Shown here: in pieces, positions 16,596 through 26,058 of the stretch
Position numbering within the stretch: the stretch's first letter is position 1
Layout of the letters: every line of letters starts with the position of its first letter
Position numbers and translations under genes: made by a program
Notes under the pieces: model-generated
What the model saw: only the letters and a program-made list of their open reading frames with translations
Told to the model about the DNA's origin: nothing
The model's database searches: none
Origin: Botrimarina colliarenosi
GTDB taxonomy: Bacteria > Planctomycetota > Planctomycetia > Pirellulales > Lacipirellulaceae
Direction of reading: 5' to 3'
Length of the DNA: 64,000 bases
NCBI RefSeq assembly: GCF_007859955.1
Contig: NZ_SJPR01000001.1
Location: forward strand, 203,806 to 267,805

Positions 16596-18971
16596 ATGCC
16601 ACAGCGATTCTCCTTCTCTCCGGCTTCGTCCCGTCGCCTCTTCAGCCCCCTGATCGCGGCCCTCGGCGCCCTCAGTGTCTTGTCCGGTCAGGCAATCGCT
16701 GCGGATTGGCCGGTCTGGCGGGGGCCCCACTACGACGGCGCCTCGCCCGAAACCGATCTGGTCGACCATTGGGACCCCGCTGGCGGGGAGGGGAGCCATC
16801 TCCTCTGGCGTAGCGCCGCCCTCGCCGGCCGATCGACCCCGATCGTCATGAAGGGGAAGCTCTACACGCTGGTCCGCGACCAGCCCGCCACAGAGCTAGA
16901 AGGAGAGAAGGTCGTCTGCGCTGACGCCGCCACCGGCGAAGTCCTCTGGAAGCACCGCTTTAACGTCTATCTGTCCGACGTCCCTGACACCCGCGTCGGG
17001 TGGTCGAGCGTGGTCGGCGATCCCGAGACGGGCCGCGTCTATGCCCAAGGCGTCTGCGGCTACTTCTGTTGCCTCGACGGCGACTCGGGCAAGCTCATCT
17101 GGGACCGTAGCCTCCACGAGGAGTTTGGTCTGCTCTCGACCTACGGCGGTCGGACCAACTTCCCGGTGATCCATGAGGACACCGTCATCACCAGCGCGGT
17201 CGTCATTGGCTGGGGCGACACGCCCAAGTGGAGCCTGATGGCGAAGCCGGCCCACCGCTTCCTCTCCTTCGATAAGGCGACCGGCGAGCTGCGTTGGCTC
17301 AGCGGCACGTCGCTCATCCCCGAAGACACGACTTACAGCATGCCGGCACTGGTGACCCTCGCCGGGCACCGGGCGTTGGTGTTCGGGTCGGGCGACGGGA
17401 TGGCCTGGGCCATACAGGCCGGCACCGGCAAACCGCTTTGGAAGTACCCGCTGTCGCGCCGCGGCGTCAACCTGCCGCCGGTCGTCGGTCCCGAGGGCCG
17501 GGTCTATATCGGCCATAGCGAGGAGAACATGGTCGGCAACGCCATGGGGGCGCTGGTGGCGCTCGACGGCACGATGGTCGGCGCCGAGAAGCCGACCGAC
17601 CTGTCCGGTAAAGAGATTTGGATCAAATACCAAGAGATGATCGGCAAGAGTGGTCCGCTGCTGGTCGATGGGCGCGTCTACGCGATCTCTGACACCGCCA
17701 AGATGACGGTCTTCGACGCCGCGACCGGCAAAGCGATCAATCGCCGCCCGGCTAGGCTCGGCCGCGTCATGCGGGGATCGCCTGTTTACGCAGACGGCAA
17801 GATCTACGCCTGCAGCGAAGGGGGGACCTGGACCGTTTGGAAGCCGACCAAGGACGGCGTCGAGAAGGTTGACGAAGTGTCCCTCAACGGCGAACAAGTT
17901 AACGCCTCGCCGATCGTGGCCAACGGCCGCATCTATATGACGACCAGCGAAGCCCTTTACTGCATCGGCTCGGAAGAATCGGTGGCGGCCAACGCCGACT
18001 CCTCCGTCCCCGCCCCCAAGCCGGCCCCGATCGGAGACAAGCGGGTCACTCAAGTCCAGATCGTGCCGTGGGACGCGCTGCTCAAGCCGGGTGAGAAGCA
18101 GGCGTACCGCGTGCGGCTCTACAACGCCAAGGGCCAGTTCCTGCGAGAGGCCGAACCCTCGCGTGTTTCATTCGGCGTCTCGGGGCCGGGCAACATCACG
18201 AAGGAAGGCGTCTACAAAGCGCCGACCGGCGGCAAAGCCGACACCGCGCTGGTGCTCTGTGAGATTGACGGCGTAGCGGCCGAGGGTCGCATCCGCATCG
18301 TCCCCCCCATCCCCTGGTCGTACGACTTTGAGGACGGCGCGAAGGACGTTCCCCTCACGTGGGTCGGCGGCCGCGTCCGCTACGTGATGCGTGAAGGGGA
18401 TGGCAACCACTACCTCGCCAAGCCGACCGAACTCCCCACGCGACCCGGCGCGCCGACGACCAAGCTCGGCACCCGTAGCCAGATGTGGATGGGCTCGCCC
18501 GAGTTGGCCAACTACACCGTCCAAGCCGACATCCAGCTGCAGGAAGGGGTCGGCGGCGAATCAGGGTCCGACGGCCCGTCACCCGATGGCCCGCCGACGG
18601 TGGCCAGCGCCATCAAGCTCCCCTCGGCCGGCCTGATCAACAGCGGCTACACGTTCACGTTGTTCGGCCCCAACCAAGAGGCGCGGCTCTACAGTTGGTG
18701 CACGCACGACCGTCGCACCCAGGCGGCGCAGTCGATGGAGCTCAAGCCGAGCGTCTGGTACCGCCTCAAGCTCTCGGTCGTCCCCAAGCCCGCCGACGAG
18801 ACCGCCATTGTCCAGGCGAAGGTCTGGCCCCGCGACGAGGCCGAGCCGGGCGAGTGGACCCTCCAGTTCGAAGACAAGGCGCCCCAACTCCAGGGCAGCC
18901 CCGGCCTGTTCGGCGACTCCAAAGAAGCGGAGTTCTACGTCGACAACCTGACGGTAACGCCAAACAACTGA
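16596..18971 (+). CDS. PQQ-type beta-propeller protein, secreted
   Basis: 791 residues starting at ATG 16596 (MPQRFSFS), with a signal peptide (LIAALGALSVLSGQAIAA). Mature start ADWPVWRGPHYDGASPE is typical of PQQ_2/BamB-like propellers abundant in planctomycetes. Blade motifs include DAATGEVLWKHRF, DGDSGKLIWDR, FDKATGELRWLSG, IQAGTGKPLWKYP and FDAATGKAINRRP. The last about 300 residues form a separate domain (EPSRVSFGVSGPGNITKEG, a lectin/laminin-G-like beta-sandwich by appearance). No quinone-dehydrogenase signature was seen, so a structural or binding role is more likely than dehydrogenase. It is followed by a second propeller gene on the same strand after a repeat-containing gap. Confidence 0.85.
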   Translation: MPQRFSFSPASSRRLFSPLIAALGALSVLSGQAIAADWPVWRGPHYDGASPETDLVDHWDPAGGEGSHLLWRSAALAGRSTPIVMKGKLYTLVRDQPATELEGEKVVCADAATGEVLWKHRFNVYLSDVPDTRVGWSSVVGDPETGRVYAQGVCGYFCCLDGDSGKLIWDRSLHEEFGLLSTYGGRTNFPVIHEDTVITSAVVIGWGDTPKWSLMAKPAHRFLSFDKATGELRWLSGTSLIPEDTTYSMPALVTLAGHRALVFGSGDGMAWAIQAGTGKPLWKYPLSRRGVNLPPVVGPEGRVYIGHSEENMVGNAMGALVALDGTMVGAEKPTDLSGKEIWIKYQEMIGKSGPLLVDGRVYAISDTAKMTVFDAATGKAINRRPARLGRVMRGSPVYADGKIYACSEGGTWTVWKPTKDGVEKVDEVSLNGEQVNASPIVANGRIYMTTSEALYCIGSEESVAANADSSVPAPKPAPIGDKRVTQVQIVPWDALLKPGEKQAYRVRLYNAKGQFLREAEPSRVSFGVSGPGNITKEGVYKAPTGGKADTALVLCEIDGVAAEGRIRIVPPIPWSYDFEDGAKDVPLTWVGGRVRYVMREGDGNHYLAKPTELPTRPGAPTTKLGTRSQMWMGSPELANYTVQADIQLQEGVGGESGSDGPSPDGPPTVASAIKLPSAGLINSGYTFTLFGPNQEARLYSWCTHDRRTQAAQSMELKPSVWYRLKLSVVPKPADETAIVQAKVWPRDEAEPGEWTLQFEDKAPQLQGSPGLFGDSKEAEFYVDNLTVTPNN

Positions 18972-18974
18972 ACG

Positions 18975-19036
18975 TCAAACATTAACCGCCAAGACGCCAA
19001 GAGCGCCGAGTTGCGCCAGGCAGATGACTTGGCGAC
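18975..19036. repeat. AACCGCCAAGACGCCAAG-type intergenic repeat
   Basis: The gap between the two propeller genes contains the AACCGCCAAGACGCCAAGAGCG word. Related GCCAAGGCGCAAAG / CTTTGCGCCTTCGCGCC words occur at 20790-20815, 21405-21470, 60795-60825 and 61210-61240. It is a dispersed non-coding repeat family. Confidence 0.55.
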
Positions 19037-19085
19037 CCGTGGCGTTCTTAGCGCCGGGGCGGTTCCTCCTAACCCGAGTCCGAGT

Positions 19086-20789
19086 ATGAAGCGCTTCTTG
19101 CCAGTCTTGATCCTGCTGGTGTGTAGTTCGGTCGATGCTGCCGACTCGGCGCCCTCGATCACCAAAGAATGGCCCCAATGGGGCGGCGACGGAGCCCGCA
19201 ACAACACGCCCGTCGGCGTCGGCATCCCCACCGAATGGAACGTGGGCGACTTCGACTTCCGCACCGGCGAGTGGGACAGCTCCACCGCCGAGAACGTGAA
19301 GTGGGCCGCCCGCCTCGGGTCGCAGACCTACGGCAACTGCGTCATCGCCGACGGCAAGGCCTTTATCGGCACCAACAACTCGGGCGGCTGGCTCGAGCGG
19401 TACCCGGCCGACGTCGACCTCGGCTGCCTGCTCTGCTTCGACATCGCCGACGGCAAGTTCCTCTGGCAGCACTCTTCGGAGAAGCTCAAGACGGGCCGCG
19501 TCCACGACTGGCCCCTTCAAGGGATCTGCTCCGCGTCGCTGGTCGAGGGCAAGCGTTTGTGGTTCGTCACCAGCCGCGGCGAGGTCCGTTGCCTCGACAC
19601 CGAGGGCTTCCACGACGGCGAGAACGACGGCCCCAAGACCGACGAAGCCCACACCGGCGAAAACGAGGCCGACGTCATCTGGGTCTTTGACATGATGCGC
19701 GAGCTCGGCGTCTCGCAGCACAACATGTGCAGCTGCAGCGTCACCGCGATCGGCGACACGCTGCTGGTGAACACCAGCAACGGCCTCGACGAGTCGCACA
19801 TCAACCTCCCCTCGCCGAACGCCCCGAGCTTTATCGCGCTCGACAAGAACACCGGCGAGGTGCTGTGGACCGACAAGTCCCCCGGCGACAACATCCTGCA
19901 CGGCCAGTGGTCGAGCCCGACCGTCGCGGAGATTGAAATGCCCGACGGCTCGAAGCAGATGCAGGTGATCTACGGCGGCGGCGACGGCTGGGTCTACGCC
20001 TTCGACCCGCTCGGCGACGGCGAAGGGGGCGCCAAGCTCCTCTGGAAGTTCGACGCCAACCCCAAGCAGTCGGTCTGGATCCTCGGCGGCCGCGGCACGC
20101 GCAACAACATCATCGCCACGCCGGTCGTCTACAAGAACCGCGCGTACGTCGCGGTCGGACAGGATCCCGAACACGGCGAGGGCGTCGGCCACCTCTGGTG
20201 CATCGACCCGACCGGCTCGGGCGACGTCTCCCCCGAGTTGGCTTTCAACGCGGCCGACCCCAGCACGCCGATCCCCCCGAAGCGGATCCAGGCGGTCATC
20301 CCTGAGGAAGGCGACCTGGCCCGCCCGAACCCCAACTCGAAGGTGATCTGGCACTACAGCGAGCTCGACTCGGACGGCGATGGCGAGATCGACCCCTACC
20401 TCGAGACGATGCACCGCAGCTGCGGCACCGTCGCGATCAAGGACGACATCCTCTACATCGCCGACTTCAGCGGCATCTTCCACTGCCTCGATGCGATGGC
20501 GACCGGCTCGCCGAAGGTCCACTGGACTTACGACATGTTCGCCGCCGCGTGGGGCTCGCCGTTGATCGTCGACGGCAAGGTCTACATCGGCGACGAGGAC
20601 GGCGACGTCGCCATCTTCAACCATTCGACCGACCCCAACGTCGCGATGACCGAAGACGGCGGCGAGATGATCCCCGCCCTCGGCGAGATCAACATGGGCA
20701 ACAGCGTCTACTCGACGCCGATCATCGCCGACAACGTGCTGTACATTTCCAATCGCACGCACCTGTTTGCGATCGAGAAGAAGGATTAA
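19086..20789 (+). CDS. second PQQ-type beta-propeller protein, secreted
   Basis: 567 residues from ATG 19086 (MKRFLPVLILLVCSSVDAA, signal peptide). Propeller features include WPQWGGDGARNNTPV at the mature N-terminus, FDIADGKFLWQHSS, LDKNTGEVLWTDK, VYAFDPLGDG, GSPKVHWTYDMF and IGDEDGDVAIF. An Asp-rich loop, DSDGDGEIDPY, resembles a calcium-binding dockerin/EF-hand turn. It shows only general similarity to the preceding propeller, so they are neighbours but not recent duplicates. It is likely periplasmic or surface-located; function unknown. The gap of about 115 nt with a repeat leaves cotranscription open. Confidence 0.85.
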   Translation: MKRFLPVLILLVCSSVDAADSAPSITKEWPQWGGDGARNNTPVGVGIPTEWNVGDFDFRTGEWDSSTAENVKWAARLGSQTYGNCVIADGKAFIGTNNSGGWLERYPADVDLGCLLCFDIADGKFLWQHSSEKLKTGRVHDWPLQGICSASLVEGKRLWFVTSRGEVRCLDTEGFHDGENDGPKTDEAHTGENEADVIWVFDMMRELGVSQHNMCSCSVTAIGDTLLVNTSNGLDESHINLPSPNAPSFIALDKNTGEVLWTDKSPGDNILHGQWSSPTVAEIEMPDGSKQMQVIYGGGDGWVYAFDPLGDGEGGAKLLWKFDANPKQSVWILGGRGTRNNIIATPVVYKNRAYVAVGQDPEHGEGVGHLWCIDPTGSGDVSPELAFNAADPSTPIPPKRIQAVIPEEGDLARPNPNSKVIWHYSELDSDGDGEIDPYLETMHRSCGTVAIKDDILYIADFSGIFHCLDAMATGSPKVHWTYDMFAAAWGSPLIVDGKVYIGDEDGDVAIFNHSTDPNVAMTEDGGEMIPALGEINMGNSVYSTPIIADNVLYISNRTHLFAIEKKD

Positions 20790-20861
20790 CCGCGGAGTTC
20801 GCGGAGGACGCGGAGAAAAGCGCGGCGGTATTCCCCGGTACTCTGCTAGGTGGATCCTTCT

Positions 20862-20950
20862 CTGTGGGAGGCGTCTCCAGACGCCGATTACGCGCACCAC
20901 GCCGCAATCGCTAGGCAACCGTAGTCGGCGTCTGGAGACCCCTCCCACAG
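20862..20950. repeat. large palindrome CTGTGGGAGGCGTCTCCAGA...
   Basis: Arms 20862-20887 and 20925-20950 are complementary over 26 nt with one mismatch and enclose a 37-nt loop. It is a distinct palindrome family from those at 7501 and 49887. It lies between the propeller gene and the pseudo-receiver gene and may be a transcript-end structure. Confidence 0.75.
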
Positions 20951-21024
20951 TCGATCGCTTGTTGTGATCGCCGTTCCTCGGTGAACTTCTCCGTGTTCTC
21001 TGTGTGCTCAGTGGTGAAACCAAA

Positions 21025-21396
21025 ATGAAGAAAGTACTCAGCGTCGGCCAGTGCGGCCCCGACCACGCCGGGATCGTCGCCTTCCTGTCGCGGCACTTCC
21101 CGGACGTCGTGGTCGATACGGCCAAACTCCCCGCGGAAACGATGGAGAAGCTTGCCGCCGGGTCTTATGACCTCGTGCTGGTGAACCGCAAGCTCGACGA
21201 GGACTACTCCGACGGCCTCGCGATCATCAAGGCGATCAAGGCCGACCCCAAGAGGGGGACGACGCCGGTAATGCTCGTCACGAACTACGCCGAGCACCAG
21301 GACGCGGCGGTATCGGCCGGGGCCTTGTACGGTTTCGGGAAGCTCGAGTACGGCGAGCCGGAAGTGATTGAGCGCGTCCGCGAGGTGCTCGGATAA
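21025..21396 (+). CDS. stand-alone pseudo-receiver (CheY-like fold) protein
   Basis: 123 residues from ATG 21025 (MKKVLSVGQCGPDH). The alternating beta/alpha pattern, DLVLVNRKLDEDYSDG at the beta-3 end, TPVMLVTNYAEHQDAAVSAGA at beta-4 and YGFGKLE at beta-5 fit a receiver fold. The acidic pair normally at the end of beta-1 is absent and the phospho-acceptor Asp position reads Asn (LVNRKLD), while the Thr and Lys positions look kept. It is therefore probably not phosphorylated in the normal way and may act as a binding domain. No partner kinase or output gene is adjacent. Confidence 0.7.
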   Translation: MKKVLSVGQCGPDHAGIVAFLSRHFPDVVVDTAKLPAETMEKLAAGSYDLVLVNRKLDEDYSDGLAIIKAIKADPKRGTTPVMLVTNYAEHQDAAVSAGALYGFGKLEYGEPEVIERVREVLG

Positions 21397-21407
21397 AAAG
21401 GGGTTCA

Positions 21408-21454
21408 CGCGAAGGCGCAAAGGCTTGTCCCGCTGCTTTCTTTGCGCCTTCGCG
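21408..21454. repeat. inverted repeat CGCGAAGGCGCAAAG
   Basis: Two 15-nt complementary arms (21408-21422 and 21440-21454) lie between the convergent pseudo-receiver gene and the RND transporter gene. It belongs to the GCCAAGGCGCAAAG repeat family and could help terminate both transcripts. Confidence 0.6.
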
Positions 21455-21477
21455 CCTTGGCGTGAGACCTCCTCGGG

Positions 21478-24400
21478 TCAACCCGTCGCGGGCGCCAGCG
21501 TCGCCTCGGTGGCCGTCGTGATCTCTGCCGCGTTCTCGGCCGACTCCTCGCACCGGGGGCACATCAGCAGCGTGTAGGCCGACGGCGCCAGCACCAGCGC
21601 TAGGAGCGTCGCGCCGCCGACGCCGCCGGCGATCGTGATCGCCATCGGGGGCCAGAAGCCGCCGCCGCCGAGGATCAGCGGCATGAAGCCGGCGATGGTG
21701 GTCAGCGTCGTTGCGATCACGTGGCGGCTCGAGCGGACCACCACGTCGCGGATCGCCGCGGCGTCGCCGGTCCGCGCCTTGGCGTCGTCGCGGATCGCGG
21801 CGAGCACGACGATCGTGTCGTTGATCCCCACGCCGATCAGTCCCATCGTGCCGATGATCGCCGTGAAGCCGAACGGATAGCCGGCGATCGCCAGCGACCC
21901 CAGCGCCAAGCCGACCGAGAGCGCCGCGACCGCGCCGATGATGGCCGCCATCCGGAAGCTGCCGAACGAGAGGACGAGCGTCGCCGCCATCAGCACCAGC
22001 AGCACCGCCACGTTCGACATCAGGTTGCCGACCGCGTCGTTCCGCTTGGAGCCCTCGCCGCCGTACTCCAAGCGATAGCCGGGCGGCAGCGTGAACCCCG
22101 ACCCGGCGAGCCGCTCGACGAAGCGCCCCTGCACCTCCGACGGCAACGCGCCGGCGGTGATGAAGGCCTTCACCTCGTTCATCCGCTCGGAGTTGAAGTG
22201 CGGGATCGCCGATCGCTCGGGCGTCAATCGCAAGTCGGCCACCGCCGACAGCGGCGTGCGGGTCGCTTCGCCCGTTGCGGTGCGTCCGATCAGGTCGGTC
22301 GCGGCAATATGGTTGAGGTCGCTCCGCTCCGCGCCGGCGACGCGGACCCGCACCGGGAGGCTCTCGGTCCCCTCGAGCACCGACCCGCCGACCGCCCCCT
22401 CGAGCGTCGCGTCGAGCTGGCGGGCGACGGTCTCGTTGTCGAGCCCCGCCAGCCGCGCCGAGGCCTCATCAACCGTCACCGCGAGCTTCGGCAGGGTCTC
22501 CGACAGGTCGGACTGCGTGTGGACGATGTCGGCCGTCTGGCTCATGACGCGGCGGACCTCGCGGCCGAGCCGGCCGAGTTCGTCGAGGTCGGGGCCGAAC
22601 AGCCGGGCCTCGATCGGCGCATCGAACGGCGGGCCCTGCTCCAGCTGCCTAACGAGGAACCGTGCGGCGGGCAGCGCCTCGTTCAGTGCCTGCTGCACCT
22701 CGCGGACAACGCCGAAGTAATCCTCGTTCGAGTCGATCTGCACCATCGCCTGGGCGTACTGCGGGACGCCCGAGCGGTTGGCGATCATGTTGTAATAGAA
22801 GGCGGGCCCGCTCTCGCCGAGGAACCAATCGACCGCCTTCACGCGCGGGTTCTGCAGCAGCAAGTCCCTCGCATCGTCGGCGATTCGGCGCGTTGCATCG
22901 ATCGAAGCCCCGGCCGGCAGGTCCATCTGGATCTGCAACTGATCGCGTTCGGCGGGTGGAAAGAACTGTTCGGTCAGCGAGCCGGCTAGGACGAAGCCGA
23001 GGACCGGCGCCGCTACCGGCAGGCTGATACCGAGCAACGGGTGACGGAACAGAAAGCCCAGCAGCGTGGAGTAGCCCGCCGTGAGCCGATCGGAACGCAA
23101 ACCCGACGACCACCAGGGACGCTCGCCACGCTGCTCTTGCGGGAGGAAAATCGCGGCGATGGCGGGCGTCACGGTCATCGCTAAGAAGAATGACGACGTG
23201 ACCGCCATCATCACGCTGACCGCGATCGCGCCGACGAACTCGCCGGCGGGTCCCGGCATCAGGGCGATCGGCGCGAACGACAGGCAGGTCGTGAGCGTCG
23301 AGCCGAACAGCGGCCCGGCCAGATGGCTCACGGCGCTCGCCACCGCCTCGCCGGGCGATTCGCCGCCGTGCATCCGTTCGGCGACCTCGTCGACGATGAC
23401 AATCGCGTTGTCGATCAACAGCCCCAGGGCGATGATCAAACCGGTCACCGACATCTGGTGGATCGGGATGCCCATCCATCGCATGCCGGCAAGCACCATC
23501 AGCGACGCCAACGGCAACGCCGACCCGACGACCACCGCGCTGCGCCAGCCCATCATCAGCCAGACGACCACCATCACGGCGGCGGCGCCGGCGACGAGAT
23601 TCCACAGCAGCGTGCCGAGCCGTGTCTCGACGTAGCCGCTCTGCTCGAAGACGCGCTTCATTCCGACCGCGGGGGGGAGCTCCGCCCCGAACGCCTTGAC
23701 GACCTTGTCGGCCTTAGCGGCCCAGACGTCGATGCGTTGATCCCCACGGACCAGCACCGCCACGGCGATCGCCGGCTTGCCGTCGACTAGCGCGAGCCGC
23801 GTTGGCGGGTCAATCACCCCCTTTTGGACGTCGGCAACCGCGCCGAGCGAGACGAGGCGTCCCGCGTCGTCGTCGGCGCCGATGCGGATCGGCGTCGAGG
23901 CGATCCGCCGCACCGTGTCGAGTTCGGAGTCGACTTCAATCACGAGCGAGCCATCGGCGGCGCGGAGCTGCCCGGCGGCGATCTTGGCGTCGCTGGCGGC
24001 GAGTTGTCGCGCCACGTCGGCGACCGACAGCCCGAGCGTCGCCAGCCGCGCCGGGTCGATCTCGATCGTGATCTCCTCGGCCGGGTCGCCGAACGTGTCG
24101 ACCTCGCGGGTCCCCCCCACCGCGAGCAGACGCCGATCGAGTTCTTCGGCCAGCCGGCGCAGCACCGCGTAGTTCACGTCGGTCGGCGCGTCCCAGCGGA
24201 GCGCGACGATCGACGCGTAGGCGGTCACTTCCAGCAGGTCGAACTCGGGCTCGCTCGCCTCGGGCGGCAGCTGCGGGCCGGCGTCGTCGATCTTGTTGCG
24301 GACCCGCGACCAGACCTCCGACGCGGCGTACACGTCGTCCCGCAGCTCGACGACGATGTTCGCAACGCCCGACCGCGCCGTGGTGCGGATCTCCTTAATC

Positions 24401-24621
24401 TCCGGGATCTCGCGCAGCTCTTCCTCGAGCGGCTCGACGACGAGCGCCTCGACCCGCTCGGGCGTCGCGCCGGGGAGCCGGGCATTGATGATCGCGGCCC
24501 GCTGCGTCAGCACGGGGTCTTCCATCCGAGGAAGCACCAGCAACGACGACATCCCCGCAACGACGACCAGCGCGATCGCGAGCATCAGCAGCCGGCGGTT
24601 GTCGAAAAGCAGTCGATTCAT
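21478..24621 (-). CDS. RND efflux transporter permease (AcrB/HAE1-like)
   Basis: Inner-membrane proton-driven pump, 1047 residues, of RND length. It starts MNRLLFDNRRLLMLAIALVV (TM1). Two large periplasmic domains follow TM1 and TM7. The TM2-TM6 block contains GLIIALGLLIDNAIVIVDEVAERM with the conserved Asp, and the TM8-TM12 block includes GTMGLIGVGINDTIVVL. The last residues include LMCPRCEESAEN. It is last in the same-strand array TetR-MFP adaptor-RND (75-nt gap to the adaptor). An outer-membrane TolC partner is not in this cluster; a TolC-like lipoprotein lies at 45703-48102. The substrate is unknown. Confidence 0.92.
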   Translation of the reverse strand: MNRLLFDNRRLLMLAIALVVVAGMSSLLVLPRMEDPVLTQRAAIINARLPGATPERVEALVVEPLEEELREIPEIKEIRTTARSGVANIVVELRDDVYAASEVWSRVRNKIDDAGPQLPPEASEPEFDLLEVTAYASIVALRWDAPTDVNYAVLRRLAEELDRRLLAVGGTREVDTFGDPAEEITIEIDPARLATLGLSVADVARQLAASDAKIAAGQLRAADGSLVIEVDSELDTVRRIASTPIRIGADDDAGRLVSLGAVADVQKGVIDPPTRLALVDGKPAIAVAVLVRGDQRIDVWAAKADKVVKAFGAELPPAVGMKRVFEQSGYVETRLGTLLWNLVAGAAAVMVVVWLMMGWRSAVVVGSALPLASLMVLAGMRWMGIPIHQMSVTGLIIALGLLIDNAIVIVDEVAERMHGGESPGEAVASAVSHLAGPLFGSTLTTCLSFAPIALMPGPAGEFVGAIAVSVMMAVTSSFFLAMTVTPAIAAIFLPQEQRGERPWWSSGLRSDRLTAGYSTLLGFLFRHPLLGISLPVAAPVLGFVLAGSLTEQFFPPAERDQLQIQMDLPAGASIDATRRIADDARDLLLQNPRVKAVDWFLGESGPAFYYNMIANRSGVPQYAQAMVQIDSNEDYFGVVREVQQALNEALPAARFLVRQLEQGPPFDAPIEARLFGPDLDELGRLGREVRRVMSQTADIVHTQSDLSETLPKLAVTVDEASARLAGLDNETVARQLDATLEGAVGGSVLEGTESLPVRVRVAGAERSDLNHIAATDLIGRTATGEATRTPLSAVADLRLTPERSAIPHFNSERMNEVKAFITAGALPSEVQGRFVERLAGSGFTLPPGYRLEYGGEGSKRNDAVGNLMSNVAVLLVLMAATLVLSFGSFRMAAIIGAVAALSVGLALGSLAIAGYPFGFTAIIGTMGLIGVGINDTIVVLAAIRDDAKARTGDAAAIRDVVVRSSRHVIATTLTTIAGFMPLILGGGGFWPPMAITIAGGVGGATLLALVLAPSAYTLLMCPRCEESAENAAEITTATEATLAPATG

Positions 24622-24696
24622 CGGGGAAGGCAGAGGGCCGGAGGCGGGGGCTTAATCGGCGGGGCTGAATCGGCGGGAAGGGGCGGCGATCGATCG

Positions 24697-25965
24697 CTAG
24701 CCGTTTGAAGAGCTAGCCGGAGCCGCGGCGACCGCCTGCCCTGCGACGATGCGATGGGCGCCCTCGACGATGACGTGCTCGCCCGCTTCGAGGGCGCCGC
24801 GGACGAACGAATGATCGCCGTCCGCCTCGATGACCTCGACCGGCCGGGCCGCCGCCGCGCCCTCCTCCGCCACCAGAACCGTCCACAAGCCGCGACGGCC
24901 CGGGCTCAACGCTTGGGTCGGGACCCAGAACCCTGGCATCGCGACCGGTTCGCGGACACCGACGCGGACGACTTGTCCGGCAACTAAGCCGGCGGGACTG
25001 TCGAGCCGCAGCACCACGTTTTGCGTCCTCGTCGTCACGTCGAGTTCGGGACGCACCGATTGGACGATCGCCACGTAGTCGGTCCCGGCGATCGTTGCGG
25101 TCGTCTGGAGACCGACTTCCACTTGCGCCGCCGCCTGGGGCGGCAAGCCGATCCAGGCCTCGAGCGTGTCGGCCTCGACCAGCTCGAACACCGCCGCGCC
25201 GGGCGAGACGACCGTCCCTTCATCGACGCGGCGTTTGGCGATCCGGCCGGCGTAGGGAGCGAGCAGGACCGAGTCGTCGAGCTCATGAAGGATGTCGGCG
25301 ACACTCGCCTCGAGCGCCGAGACCTGCGCCTCCTGGGCGGCGATCTGTTCTTGTCGGGTGCCCGCCTCGAGCTCATCGAGGTTCTTCTGCGCTACGTCGG
25401 TCCGCGCCGCCGCTGCGCGATAGTCGTAGAGCGCCTCGTCGTACTCTTCGCGGCTGACCGCGTTGCTGGCGACGAGTTGCTCGCGGCGTTTGAGGTTCCG
25501 CTCGGCGACGTCGCGCTGCGCGGCGAGGCTCCGCACCTCCGCCGCGGCGGCGGCGATCGATTGTTGGCGGGGTCCGGCGACCAGTTCGCGGAGGACGGCC
25601 ATTGCTTCGGCGAGGTCCGCCTCGGCCCGCGACCGCCGAGCCAATAAGCGACGCGTATCGAGCCGAGCCAGTAGCTCGCCCTTCGTGACCGCGTCTCCTT
25701 CGTCCACCACCAGCTCGACGACTTTGCCGGCTCGCTCGAAGGAGAGCACGCTCCGCCGTCGGGCGACGAGCGTTCCCGTGTAGACGCGGTTGCGGAGGAA
25801 CGAATCGACTGGCGTCGCCACCTGAGTCCGCACGGGCGTGGTCGCCGTCGGAGTGATCTTAGCTGGCGCGCCCTGCTGCGCGTTCAGCACGGCCGTCGAA
25901 CCGCCCGCCACGACCACCACCAACAGAAGGGCGGCGAATCCGATAAGAGTCCAACGGCTGGTCAT
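24697..25965 (-). CDS. RND efflux periplasmic adaptor (MFP/HlyD-like)
   Basis: 422 residues linking the RND pump to the outer membrane. A membrane anchor is seen at about residues 6-26 (LIGFAALLLVVVVAGGSTAVL). Next come the lipoyl half VLSFERAGKVVELVVDEGDAVTKGELLARLD, a long alpha hairpin with coiled-coil character (about 95-210), the second lipoyl half VLLAPYAGRIAKRRVDEGTVVSPGAAVFEL, and beta-barrel and membrane-proximal domains. ATG 25963-25965 was chosen; a TTG six codons upstream (25983) is an alternative but overlaps the candidate operator at 25970-25982. It lies between the TetR regulator and the RND gene. Confidence 0.92.
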   Translation of the reverse strand: MTSRWTLIGFAALLLVVVVAGGSTAVLNAQQGAPAKITPTATTPVRTQVATPVDSFLRNRVYTGTLVARRRSVLSFERAGKVVELVVDEGDAVTKGELLARLDTRRLLARRSRAEADLAEAMAVLRELVAGPRQQSIAAAAAEVRSLAAQRDVAERNLKRREQLVASNAVSREEYDEALYDYRAAAARTDVAQKNLDELEAGTRQEQIAAQEAQVSALEASVADILHELDDSVLLAPYAGRIAKRRVDEGTVVSPGAAVFELVEADTLEAWIGLPPQAAAQVEVGLQTTATIAGTDYVAIVQSVRPELDVTTRTQNVVLRLDSPAGLVAGQVVRVGVREPVAMPGFWVPTQALSPGRRGLWTVLVAEEGAAAARPVEVIEADGDHSFVRGALEAGEHVIVEGAHRIVAGQAVAAAPASSSNG

Positions 25966-25969
25966 TTTG

Positions 25970-25982
25970 TGACGATTCGTCA
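25970..25982. promoter_or_regulatory. candidate TetR operator upstream of the adaptor gene
   Basis: TGACGATTCGTCA is a perfect palindrome with a central T, only 5 nt upstream of the adaptor ATG. A closely matching word, TGACTATCCGTCA, lies directly upstream of the TetR gene at 26834-26846. The shared TGAC-N5-GTCA layout suggests one dimeric repressor binding both sites. Confidence 0.55.
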
Positions 25983-26058
25983 AATTGAAGACAAATAAAA
26001 AGCGGACGCCTATTCGGTAAGCGGACCAATGGGGTCCGATGTTACTCAGTAAAACGGG

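Noticed and set aside
18975..21125. 716-codon minus-strand frame opposite the second propeller gene
   Set aside because: Antisense shadow of a coding gene; no domain motif.
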